Source: Roseibium sediminicola (GTDB taxonomy: Bacteria > Pseudomonadota > Alphaproteobacteria > Rhizobiales > Stappiaceae). Taken from it: 50,503 nucleotides of DNA. Each line of letters opens with the position of its first letter. Position 1 is the stretch's first letter. The translations under genes were made by a program, and so were the position numbers. The DNA is taken from contig NZ_JALNMJ010000033.1 of the NCBI RefSeq assembly GCF_023156505.1, positions 1 to 50,503 of the forward strand. The letters run 5' to 3'. Below are positions 43,136 through 50,503 of the stretch, in pieces. Under the pieces are notes generated by a model that was given only the letters and a program-made list of their open reading frames with translations, did not search any database and was not told where the DNA came from.

Positions 43136-43233
43136 GCCATCCGCAGCCAAGACGCGCTGCGAGACACGCGTTCAACCGGAGGAGCTGGGAGGGACGCATA
43201 TCCTGCGGCCATGACCGCATTTGGGAGGAAATC

Positions 43234-44214
43234 ATGTCGAAATACGTCAAGCTCGCGGCCGTGCTGGCCGCAGGCGTGGTCGCGCTGGGCTCCGCCGCCA
43301 GCGCCAAGACCCTGCGTCTCAACCACAACAACCCGGAAGACCATCCGCTGCACAAGTCCATGGAATTCATGGCCGAGCGCGTGGAGGACCTGACGGGCGG
43401 CGATCTGAAGATCCGGATCTACGCCAATGCCCAGCTGGGCACGCAGCGCGAATCCATGGAGCTGATGCAGAACGGTGCCCTGGACATGGCCCGCTCCAAC
43501 GCCTCCGAACTGGAAGCCTTCGAGGAATCCTACGGCGCGCTTAACCTGCCTTACATCTTCGTCAATGCCGATCACTATTACGACGTCCTGAGCGGCGACA
43601 TCGGTGCCGACATCCTGGCCGCCTCCGAGGACAAGGGCTTCATCGGTGTTGCCTATTACATCGAAGGCGCGCGTTCCTTCTATGCCAACAAGCCGATCCA
43701 TTCACCCGCCGACCTTGCCGGCATGAAGATCCGTGTGCAGCCGAGCCCGTCGGCGATCCGCATGGTCGAGCTGCTCGGCGCCAACCCAACCCCGATCGCC
43801 TGGGGCGAACTCTACAGTGCCCTGCAGCAGGGGGTGGTCGACGGCGCGGAAAACAATCCGATGGCGCTGACCTCGGCCCGTCACGGCGAGGTTTCCAAGT
43901 TCTATTCCGATGACGGTCACACCATGATCCCGTCAGTGGTCATGATCTCCAGCAAGACCTGGGGCGAACTGTCCGACGCGCACAAGGAAGCTCTGCGCAC
44001 GGCGGCCAGGGAATCCATGGATTTCCACCGCGAGCAGTGGGATGCCATGAGCGCGGCCGCCGTCGAGACCGCCAAGTCCGAACTCGGTGTGGAATTCATC
44101 GAGGTCGAAAAGGGTCCGTTCATCGAGGCTGTGCTGCCGATGCACGAGGAAGCCGCGCAAAAATCACCGGTCGTCGCCGACCTGATCAAGCGCATCAAGG
44201 CTGCCGCCGAATAG
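43234..44214 (+). CDS. TRAP transporter substrate-binding protein (DctP type)
   Basis: The 326-residue periplasmic protein has a signal peptide of about 24 residues (MSKYVKLAAVLAAGVVALGS, cleavage after ASA). The core shows TRAP family signatures: ALDMARSNASELEAF, DLAGMKIRVQPSPSAIRMVELLGANPTPIAWGELYSALQQGVVDGAENNP with the carboxylate-binding Arg in MKIRVQPS. The ligand is probably a uronate or glucuronide, given the neighbours. GGGAGGAA precedes ATG 43234; an in-frame ATG at 43114 has no such site. It is separated from its membrane subunits by the divergent promoter. Confidence 0.94.
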   Translation: MSKYVKLAAVLAAGVVALGSAASAKTLRLNHNNPEDHPLHKSMEFMAERVEDLTGGDLKIRIYANAQLGTQRESMELMQNGALDMARSNASELEAFEESYGALNLPYIFVNADHYYDVLSGDIGADILAASEDKGFIGVAYYIEGARSFYANKPIHSPADLAGMKIRVQPSPSAIRMVELLGANPTPIAWGELYSALQQGVVDGAENNPMALTSARHGEVSKFYSDDGHTMIPSVVMISSKTWGELSDAHKEALRTAARESMDFHREQWDAMSAAAVETAKSELGVEFIEVEKGPFIEAVLPMHEEAAQKSPVVADLIKRIKAAAE

Positions 44215-44256
44215 GGCGCGATCCGCAAACAGGTCCGGTCCGGAGACAAAAGACAG

Positions 44257-46077
44257 ATGCTCGAACGTTCCCATCTCGCCGACAATGCCCTGCAGGCACT
44301 GCATGACGAGGACTATGACGTGCCCTTCAACACGCAGTCTCTCAATCATGACGGCCTGGTCTTCATGGGCGGGCGCGACGTGACGAGCCTCGATGGAGAC
44401 TGGACCTTCTGCGTCGATCTTCTTGACACCGGCCTTCGGCAGAAATGGTTTTCCATGCTGCCGGAGGCCCCTGAGAACCGCACCGAGCCCTGGGACTACG
44501 ACCCTTACATGGGCGAGACCGTGCCGGTGCCTTCCAACTGGGCGATGCTGAAGGAGAAATGGTATTTTTTCGAAGGCAGTGCCTGGTACACGCGGCCCCT
44601 CGACATCGACGCGGTCGATGACAGCAAACGGCAGTTCCTGCGCTTCGGCGCGGCGGCCTATGACAGCAAGATCTTCCTGAACGGCGAATTCCTCGGCAAT
44701 CACTACGGCGCCTCGACGCCGTTCTGCGTCGAGCTGACGGGTAAACTGAAGTCGGGCCGGAACTGGATCATGGCCTGTGTCAACAATGCCCGCACCCGCG
44801 ACCGGGTGCCGATGCGCAACACCGACTGGTTCAACTATGGCGGTCTCTACCGGGAGGTTTCGTTCTTCGAGACGCCGAAGACCCTGATCAAGGACTTTTT
44901 TCTCTATCTGGTGCCGGATGGAAGCTACGGGACGCTGCGCGCCGAAGTGACTGTCGATGGTCCGAACACCGGTCCGGTGACCGTCTCCATTCCAGGCCTC
45001 TGCGTGGAGGCGGAAATCGCCGTCGATGGCCAGGGCAGGGGGCGGGCGGACATTTCTGTCCGGCCGGAACTGTGGAGCCCTGAAAAACCGGTGCTCTATG
45101 ATGTCAGCGTTACGCACGGCACGGACCGCGTCATCGACCGGGTCGGTTTCCGCCAGATCGAGCGGCGCGGTACGGAGATCCTGCTCAACGGCGTGCCGCT
45201 GTTCCTGCGCGGCATCTCCGTGCACGAGGACGATGCTGTGCTCGGCAAGGTGACAAACGAAGAGGACCTGCGCCGCCGCTTCGACCATGCCCGCGAACTT
45301 GGCTGCAACTATCTGCGCCTGGCCCATTATCCACATCACGAACGCGCGGCGCAGATGGCCGATGAACTCGGGTTTCTGCTCTGGGAAGAAATCCCGGTCT
45401 ATTGGGCGATCGATTTCGAAAATCCGGCAACCTACCGGGATGCGGACAACCAGCTGAGAGAACTGATCAAGCGCGACCGCAACCGGGCGAGCGTCATCAT
45501 CTGGTCGGTGGGCAACGAAAACCCGGACACCGACGCAAGGCTTTCTTTCATGAAAGGGCTGGCGAAGACCTGCAGGACCCTCGATCCAACCCGCCTGGTC
45601 TCGGCGGCCTGTCTGGTCAACCATGCGCGAAACCGGATTGAGGACCGGCTGGCAAATCACATCGATATCATCGGGCTGAACGAATATTACGGCTGGTACG
45701 AGGAGAATTTCGAGGATCTGGTCACGCTCGGCGAGAATTCGAACCCGGACCGTCCCGTGGTGATTTCCGAGACCGGTGCCGACGGCGTCATCGGCGAGAA
45801 AGGCCCGAAGCGGGGTCTCTTCAGCGAAGATTATATGGCAGAGGTCTACCGCAAGCAGATCGCAACCCTGCGTCGTCTCGGCTACATCAAGGGCATGTCG
45901 CCGTGGATACTTTATGATTTTCGTGTTGAACGGCGCCAAAACATCTTTCAGAACGGCTATAACCACAAAGGGCTGATTGCGGCCGACAAGAAAACCAAGA
46001 AAAAGGCATTTCATATCCTGGCCGATTATTATCGCGAGATCGCGGGCGGGGATGTGGATGCAAGGAAGGCTTCATGA
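44257..46077 (+). CDS. uidA: GH2 beta-glucuronidase
   Basis: The 606-residue cytosolic enzyme has the sugar-binding domain (about 35-205, with WFNYGGLYREV), the immunoglobulin-like domain, and a TIM barrel from about 300. The acid/base is Glu421 in IIWSVGNEN and the nucleophile Glu505 in PVVISETGADG. The segment NGYNHKGLIAADKKTKKKA carries N569-x-K571, the Asn-Lys pair that reads the uronate carboxylate in beta-glucuronidases, which separates it from beta-galactosidases. It would release glucuronate or another uronate from imported conjugates. The stop overlaps the GntR gene as ATGA. Confidence 0.88.
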   Translation: MLERSHLADNALQALHDEDYDVPFNTQSLNHDGLVFMGGRDVTSLDGDWTFCVDLLDTGLRQKWFSMLPEAPENRTEPWDYDPYMGETVPVPSNWAMLKEKWYFFEGSAWYTRPLDIDAVDDSKRQFLRFGAAAYDSKIFLNGEFLGNHYGASTPFCVELTGKLKSGRNWIMACVNNARTRDRVPMRNTDWFNYGGLYREVSFFETPKTLIKDFFLYLVPDGSYGTLRAEVTVDGPNTGPVTVSIPGLCVEAEIAVDGQGRGRADISVRPELWSPEKPVLYDVSVTHGTDRVIDRVGFRQIERRGTEILLNGVPLFLRGISVHEDDAVLGKVTNEEDLRRRFDHARELGCNYLRLAHYPHHERAAQMADELGFLLWEEIPVYWAIDFENPATYRDADNQLRELIKRDRNRASVIIWSVGNENPDTDARLSFMKGLAKTCRTLDPTRLVSAACLVNHARNRIEDRLANHIDIIGLNEYYGWYEENFEDLVTLGENSNPDRPVVISETGADGVIGEKGPKRGLFSEDYMAEVYRKQIATLRRLGYIKGMSPWILYDFRVERRQNIFQNGYNHKGLIAADKKTKKKAFHILADYYREIAGGDVDARKAS

Positions 46078-46814
46078 GCAGCGATGCCCAAAAGCGCCGC
46101 TATCAGGAAATCGCCGAGTTGCTGGCGCGGCGGATTGCCGAGGGCGGCTACAAGCCCGGCGACAAGTTCCCGACCGAGCGGCAGATCTCCGTGGAACTCG
46201 GCATCAGCCGCTCTCTGGTGCGCGAAGCCTTCATCATGCTGGAGATCGAGGGTTACCTCGATGTGCGCAAGGGCTCGGGGAGCTATGTGGCCACCGGCGA
46301 AAAGATCTCGTTGAATGTGCCCAAGGCCGATTTCGGTCCGTTCGAACTGCTGCAGGCGCGCCAGCTGCTGGAAAGCAGCATTGCCGGCTTTGCCGCCTCG
46401 ACCATCACCAAGAGCGACATTGTGCAACTGCGCGAGACGCTGGAGCTGGAGCGCAGGGCGATTGAAAAAGGCGAAGAGGATTATGCCGCCGACCGGCAGT
46501 TTCACCTCCTGATCGCCGAAGCCACCCAGAACAGTGTGCTGGTCGACCAGGTCGAGGACCTCTGGGACAAGCGGGAGACCAGCTCCATGTGGGCGCGGCT
46601 GCACGACCGCATCTTCGACCTCAGCTACCGCGCGAAATGGCTCGACGATCATGCCGAAATCCTGGAGGCTTTGCGGCACCGGAATGCCGACAAGGCGCGC
46701 CAGGCCATGTGGCAGCATCTTGAAAATGTCCGCCTGACACTTCTGGAACTCTCCGATGTCGGCGATCCGGATTTCGACGGTTACCTCTATACGCCTGCCC
46801 GGGCGGCGCCATAA
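46074..46814 (+). CDS. GntR-family (FCD) repressor, UxuR/ExuR type
   Basis: The 246-residue protein has a winged helix at about 1-75 (RIAEGGYKPGDKFPTERQISVELGISRSLVREAFIMLEIEGYLDVRKGSGSYV) and an FCD domain with the metal-ligand pattern DRQFHLLIAEATQN and DDHAEILEALRHRNADKA. It is translated with the glucuronidase (four-base overlap) and followed by mannonate dehydratase. The two UxuR-consensus sites at 43074 and 43118 are its likely targets. Fructuronate or glucuronate would be the inducer by analogy with E. coli. Confidence 0.88.
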   Translation: MSSDAQKRRYQEIAELLARRIAEGGYKPGDKFPTERQISVELGISRSLVREAFIMLEIEGYLDVRKGSGSYVATGEKISLNVPKADFGPFELLQARQLLESSIAGFAASTITKSDIVQLRETLELERRAIEKGEEDYAADRQFHLLIAEATQNSVLVDQVEDLWDKRETSSMWARLHDRIFDLSYRAKWLDDHAEILEALRHRNADKARQAMWQHLENVRLTLLELSDVGDPDFDGYLYTPARAAP

Positions 46815-46835
46815 CAACAAGAAAGAAGATAGGCC

Positions 46836-48011
46836 ATGATTGAAAGCTGGCGCTGGTTCGGACCTCAGGATCCCATCTCCCTGAAAGACATCCGCCAGAC
46901 CGGGGCAAGCGGGATCGTGACCGCGCTGCACGAGATCCCGAACGGCACCTACTGGCCGGAAGAAGACATTGCCGCCCGCCGGCAGATGATCGAGGCGGCC
47001 GGGCTGAGCTGGCAGGTGACCGAGAGCATTCCCGTTCACGAGGATATCAAGACAGGCGCGCCCGGCTGGGAACGTTGGGCGCGGAACTGGGTGGAGACCG
47101 CCCGGGCGCTGGCTCACCAGGGCGTCAAGACGATCTGCTACAATTTCATGCCGGTGCTGGACTGGACCCGGACCGATCTCGATTTTGAACTTTCCGACGG
47201 TGCGACGGCACTGCGCTTTGAATTTGTCGCCTATGCCGCCTTCGATCTGTTCATCCTGCGGCGCGATGGTGCCGAGGCCGATTACAGCGAGGCCGATATT
47301 GCGGTGGCCGAGGCGCGCTTTGCTGTCATGTCCGAGGCGGAAAGGGACCGGCTGACCGCCAACATCATTGCCGGCCTGCCGGGATCGGAGGAAAGTTACA
47401 CGCTGGAAACGTTCCGCCAGCGGCTTTCTGCCTATAAGGGCATCGGCCGGGAGGAGCTGTTCCGGAACCTTTCGAACTTCCTGGAGATCGTGGTGCCGGA
47501 GGTCGAGGCGGCCGGTGCGGTCCTAGCGCTGCATCCGGACGATCCGCCGCGCTCCCTGTTCGGTCTGCCGCGCATTGCCGGCACACAAGCCGATCTTGAG
47601 CGGATCGCCGCCATGCATTCCTCACCGGCGAACGGCTTCACACTGTGCACCGGCTCGCTCGGCGTGCATCCGGACAATGACATCCCGGCGATCATCGAAG
47701 CCATCGGCGAACGCATCCATTTCGTGCATTTGCGCGCGACCCGGCGGGAGGACGACCCGCGCAGTTTCCATGAGGACGCCCATCTGGAGGGCGACATCGA
47801 CATGGTCGCGATCATCCGCGCTCTGCGCCGGCTCGAGCGGCGGACCGGCAAGACCCTACCGATGCGTCCGGATCATGGTCACCGCATCTTGAACGACCTT
47901 GCAGGAACGTCCACGCCGGGCTATCCGGCCATCGGCCGGTTGCGGGGGCTCGCGGAACTGCGCGGCGTAACCCGCGCGGTGGATGCGCTGGACGGCGAGG
48001 CGGCCGGGTAA
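46836..48011 (+). CDS. uxuA: mannonate dehydratase
   Basis: The 391-residue TIM-barrel enzyme is close to the usual length of about 394. It shows the UxuA N-terminus WRWFGPQDPISLKDIRQTGASGIVTALHEIPNGTYW, the metal-site region LALHPDDPPRSLFGLPRI, and the C-terminal FVHLRATRREDDPRSFHEDAHLEGDIDM and MRPDHGHRI. It converts D-mannonate to 2-keto-3-deoxygluconate. The kinase and aldolase for that product, and the glucuronate isomerase, are not in the window. The gene follows the repressor by 21 bases. Confidence 0.95.
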   Translation: MIESWRWFGPQDPISLKDIRQTGASGIVTALHEIPNGTYWPEEDIAARRQMIEAAGLSWQVTESIPVHEDIKTGAPGWERWARNWVETARALAHQGVKTICYNFMPVLDWTRTDLDFELSDGATALRFEFVAYAAFDLFILRRDGAEADYSEADIAVAEARFAVMSEAERDRLTANIIAGLPGSEESYTLETFRQRLSAYKGIGREELFRNLSNFLEIVVPEVEAAGAVLALHPDDPPRSLFGLPRIAGTQADLERIAAMHSSPANGFTLCTGSLGVHPDNDIPAIIEAIGERIHFVHLRATRREDDPRSFHEDAHLEGDIDMVAIIRALRRLERRTGKTLPMRPDHGHRILNDLAGTSTPGYPAIGRLRGLAELRGVTRAVDALDGEAAG

Positions 48012-48108
48012 TCAAAGGCGGCTGACGGCCCCTGTTTCGCTTGACGGATATGGCGCCGGAATGACATGCCTTTGGGCCTCACGTGTCTTTCACTGCACCG
48101 GAACGCTC

Positions 48109-48537
48109 ATGTCGTCATCATCGCAAGCCTCGCCCTCCACTTCGGCAATCGCCCTGGAAAACGCTCTTCAGGAAGAGGGCCGGGACACGATCCTGATCGA
48201 GGGCCTTTTGTTGCCGGCGGAGATCGGTGTGCTGGACAGCGAGAAGGGCCGCCGGCAATCGGTGCGCTTCGATGTCGAGATCGAGACCGTGCCGGACTAC
48301 CGCAAGCTCGTGCGCGACACCGGTCAATATGTCTCCTATGCCGACACGGTCCTCTTCATTCAGGAGAAGGCCGCCTCGGGCGGCCATGTCGAACTGGTCG
48401 AGGAATGGGCCGAAGCGGTCGCCGAATTCGTTCTGGAAAATCCGCTGGCCGACAAGGTCACGGTCAAGGTGACCAAGCCGGACATTTTCGAGGACGCGGC
48501 CGGTGTCGGCATCCGCATCGTCCGCAGGCGGGGCTGA
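48109..48537 (+). CDS. dihydroneopterin aldolase-like protein
   Basis: The 142-residue protein has the FolB/FolX tunnelling fold: ILIEGLLLPAEIGVLDSEKGRRQSVRFDVEI at the start, YVSYADTVLFIQEKAA, the catalytic Glu region HVELVEEWAEAVAEFVLE and the conserved VTVKVTKPDIFED with Lys. It would act on a dihydropterin triphosphate-derived side chain as aldolase or epimerase. ATG 48109 is chosen because the upstream in-frame codons are unlike the family. It opens a three-gene pterin cluster 97 bases after the uronate operon and may be a paralogue of a housekeeping FolB elsewhere. Confidence 0.82.
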   Translation: MSSSSQASPSTSAIALENALQEEGRDTILIEGLLLPAEIGVLDSEKGRRQSVRFDVEIETVPDYRKLVRDTGQYVSYADTVLFIQEKAASGGHVELVEEWAEAVAEFVLENPLADKVTVKVTKPDIFEDAAGVGIRIVRRRG

Positions 48538-48622
48538 CCCGGCTTGCCGGCCGGCAAGGTCCGCCTATTTGCCACCAAACCGTTATGCCGCCCTTCCTGA
48601 GTTCCTGGGAGCCTTGCCTAAA

Positions 48623-49507
48623 ATGATTTCCGCAGACCGCCTGTTGCCCCTCTGGCTCAAATACCGCGACGCGCTCGAAACGCCGATCCGCACATTCTCT
48701 TTTGAAAAATTTGGCCGGACCTTCGAGGACCGCACCTATCAGATGGGGGTCTTGAACCTGTCGCCGGACAGCACCTATCGCGAAACCGTTTGCCACACGT
48801 TCGAGGCGGCGCTCTATCGCGGCCGGCGAATGACGCTGGAAGGCGCGGCCATGGTCGATATCGGCGCGGAATCGACCGGCGAGACCGCGGATCTCGTCTC
48901 CATCGAAAAGCAGATCGACCGCATGCGGCCGGTGGTTCGGGCGCTGGCGGAGGAGAACATTCTCTGTTCGGTGGAGACCTACCATCCGGAAGTCGGCGTG
49001 GCGCTTCTGGAGGCCGGCGCCGGGGTGGTCAACCTGACCGGCCGGGTGGACGATCCGGCCTTTTATGAAGCGGTTGCCTTTCACAAGGCCGGCGTGGTGC
49101 TCTGCTACACGCCGGGTGAGAATGCCCGTTCCGAGGACTATCTGCCGCCGGCCGAAGACATTTTCGATCACCAGCTGACTTTCTTCAAAGAGCGCGTTGC
49201 GCTGGCGACCGCTGCCGGTGTCGAGCGGCTCTGGGTCGATCCCGGGTTCGGTTTTGCCCTGCATCTTCCGGACGGGCCGGACCGGATCCGCTACCAGACC
49301 GACAGCATCCTGCAATCCTTCCGCCTGCGTGAACTCGGCTGGCCCGTCACGGTCCAGCTGACCGGAGCGGTTTATCTCTTCCGCGACGAGGTCCGGGTCG
49401 CGCAGACCAGCGCGGCCACGATAGCGGTGATGTCGAAGGCCAATCTGGTGCGTAGCCATGAGGTGCCGCGGGTGCAGCCGGTCTTGAACCTGCAGGACTT
49501 TGCCTGA
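48623..49507 (+). CDS. divergent dihydropteroate synthase-like protein
   Basis: The 294-residue TIM-barrel protein carries recognisable but altered DHPS motifs: GVLNLSPDSTYRETV for the usual GILNVTPDSFSDGG, DIGAESTGE for DIGGESTRP (the Arg is lost), LWVDPGFGF for DPGIGFGK, and NLVRSHEV for IIRVHDV near the C-terminus. The Lys of the usual SRK segment is not seen. The pterin-contact Asp and Arg are kept while p-aminobenzoate/pyrophosphate-side residues are missing. It probably binds a pterin but may not make dihydropteroate; a methyltransferase or other pterin enzyme is possible. It sits between FolB-like and PTR1-like genes. Confidence 0.78.
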   Translation: MISADRLLPLWLKYRDALETPIRTFSFEKFGRTFEDRTYQMGVLNLSPDSTYRETVCHTFEAALYRGRRMTLEGAAMVDIGAESTGETADLVSIEKQIDRMRPVVRALAEENILCSVETYHPEVGVALLEAGAGVVNLTGRVDDPAFYEAVAFHKAGVVLCYTPGENARSEDYLPPAEDIFDHQLTFFKERVALATAAGVERLWVDPGFGFALHLPDGPDRIRYQTDSILQSFRLRELGWPVTVQLTGAVYLFRDEVRVAQTSAATIAVMSKANLVRSHEVPRVQPVLNLQDFA

Positions 49508-49542
49508 AGACTGACAAAAGCCGGATCTAAGGGAGAAGCAAC

Positions 49543-50298
49543 ATGGCAGACTGGAAGATCGCGCTGGTGACCGGGGCGGGCAAACGTCTCGGCAAGGCGA
49601 TTGCCAGGGGGCTGGCCGACAAGGGCTTTGCCATGGGGCTCCATTTCAATTCTTCCGTCGGCGGCGCGCAGGAACTCCGTGACGAGATCGTGGCAGCGGG
49701 CGGCAGGGCCAAGCTGCTGCAGAAGGACCTGAGCAAACCGGAAGCGGCGGGAGAGCTGATCGGCGAGGCGGCCGCAGCGCTTGGCGGACCGGTCTCCGTC
49801 CTGGTCAATTCCGCGTCGGCCTTCAACACGGACAGTCTTGCCGATCTCACCATCGATACCTGGCAGTTCCTGATGAATGTCAATGCGGCGGCGCCCGTCT
49901 TCCTGATGCAGGCCTTTGCCAATCAGGATCCCTTGCCGGAGGGCGGGGCGATCATCAACATGCTGGACACCCAGATGCTGTCGGCGGCGCCGGAACGGTT
50001 CAGCTATTTCTGCGGCAAGTTTGCCCTGGAAGGGGCAACGCGGCTGGCAGCCTTCGATCTCGGGCCGAAGGGCATCCGGGTGAATGCGATCGCGCCGGGC
50101 CTGATCCTGCCGAGCGACCAGACCCAGGAAAACTTCGACAGCCGCCAGAAGCTGACGCCCATGGGGCCGGGCCTGGGGCCGGAAGACATTGTGAAAGCCG
50201 TGACCTATCTCATCGACGCGCCGCAAGTGACCGGGCACACGCTGGTGGTGGATGCCGGCCAAAGACTGATGGGCTTTGGAAACTCGCCAATCGGCTAG
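49543..50298 (+). CDS. pteridine reductase-like short-chain dehydrogenase (FolM/PTR1 type)
   Basis: The 251-residue SDR has the NADPH motif TGAGKRLGKAIA, where the Arg replaces the usual Gly/Ile pattern as in FolM and PTR1. The catalytic Asp in INMLDTQ is 13 residues before Tyr in YFCGKFALEG, the same spacing as Asp181-Tyr194 of Leishmania PTR1. It would reduce a dihydropterin to the tetrahydro form. GGGAG precedes ATG 49543. It completes the pterin trio, which could make a tetrahydropterin such as tetrahydromonapterin or a modified form. Confidence 0.85.
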   Translation: MADWKIALVTGAGKRLGKAIARGLADKGFAMGLHFNSSVGGAQELRDEIVAAGGRAKLLQKDLSKPEAAGELIGEAAAALGGPVSVLVNSASAFNTDSLADLTIDTWQFLMNVNAAAPVFLMQAFANQDPLPEGGAIINMLDTQMLSAAPERFSYFCGKFALEGATRLAAFDLGPKGIRVNAIAPGLILPSDQTQENFDSRQKLTPMGPGLGPEDIVKAVTYLIDAPQVTGHTLVVDAGQRLMGFGNSPIG

Positions 50299-50391
50299 GC
50301 TTTCCGGCCGGGCGCGGCGGGTTGATGAATGGTTAATATCCACCGCTCCTGTGGGTGGAGAAATTTTCATCAAAAAAATGCAAAACGTCTG

Positions 50392-50420
50392 TTGACGAGT
50401 GTGGGTGGTGTGCGTATAAC
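50392..50420 (+). promoter_or_regulatory. strong sigma-70 promoter at the right edge
   Basis: TTGACG (50392-50397) and TATAAC (50415-50420) are separated by exactly 17 bases. Upstream is an A/T-rich stretch (AAATTTTCATCAAAAAAATG, 50360-50380) like an UP element. No start codon with a ribosome site follows within the window. The near-consensus form and the non-coding leader would suit a stable RNA operon, but the downstream gene is not visible. Confidence 0.7.
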
Positions 50421-50503
50421 CCGCTTCATCGACGGCGGCAACGTCGCTGGCGACAGGGTTTTGTGACCTTAATTCCAGAAAATTGGTCGGAAGGGCCGGG
50501 CTT

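Noticed and set aside
44164..46014. A 616-codon open frame on the minus strand opposite the beta-glucuronidase gene
   Set aside because: Antisense artefact of codon bias; no ribosome site or domain, and the plus strand encodes intact GH2 motifs.
1..50503. CRISPR arrays, tRNA or rRNA genes
   Set aside because: I saw no regularly spaced direct repeats, no cloverleaf-type GGTTCGAATCC arm context and no conserved rRNA segments while reading the window. A covariance-model scan would be the decisive test.

Overview
The window looks like a chromosomal segment of a marine alphaproteobacterium of the Stappiaceae (Roseibium/Labrenzia type). This rests on the high GC content, ATGA-coupled operons with GGAGG ribosome sites, several ABC and TRAP uptake systems, and a hydroxyproline cluster with an enolase-family cis-3-hydroxyproline dehydratase, an arrangement I recall from Labrenzia aggregata. 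The genus is an inference; no marker gene is present. I saw no tRNA, rRNA or CRISPR array.

Layout. (1) 1-5920: a type I secretion locus. It holds the 3' remnant of a repeat protein, a 677-residue repeat protein, the ABC exporter and the HlyD-type adaptor, closed by two hairpins. (2) 5991-14183: an XRE-cupin regulator divergent from a peptide ABC operon (binding protein, two permeases, two ATPases) that ends in an aminopeptidase P. (3) 14330-20878: an exported caspase-fold/Sel1 protein, two small exported proteins of unknown role, a patatin-like lipase and a two-component system. (4) 21186-25027: two convergent gene pairs, an Fe(II)/2-oxoglutarate oxygenase with a methyltransferase facing a B12-binding radical SAM protein with an unrecognised 353-residue protein. 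This is the least explained part of the window.

(5) 25223-37291: a GntR/FCD regulator, a polar amino-acid ABC transporter and a full set of hydroxyproline genes. They would convert trans-4-hydroxy-L-proline through epimerisation, oxidation, deamination and semialdehyde oxidation to 2-oxoglutarate, and cis-3-hydroxy-L-proline to pyrroline-2-carboxylate. A ProC-type reductase follows. (6) 37295-48011: a hexuronide regulon built around a divergent promoter. On the minus strand are the TRAP membrane subunits, a GH31 glycosidase and a fructuronate reductase. On the plus strand are the TRAP binding protein, a GH2 beta-glucuronidase, a GntR repressor and mannonate dehydratase. The shared promoter carries two sites matching the E. 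coli UxuR/ExuR consensus. (7) 48109-50298: a pterin trio (FolB-like, degenerate FolP-like, FolM/PTR1-like). The window ends with a strong sigma-70 promoter at about 50392 whose gene lies outside.

Biologically, the segment handles peptides, hydroxyproline and glucuronides. Xaa-Pro peptide use and hydroxyproline degradation together would suit growth on collagen-like material, which is inference. The most open questions are the radical SAM island, the secreted repeat protein, the Ser/Thr variant of the proline racemase family and the degenerate dihydropteroate synthase.
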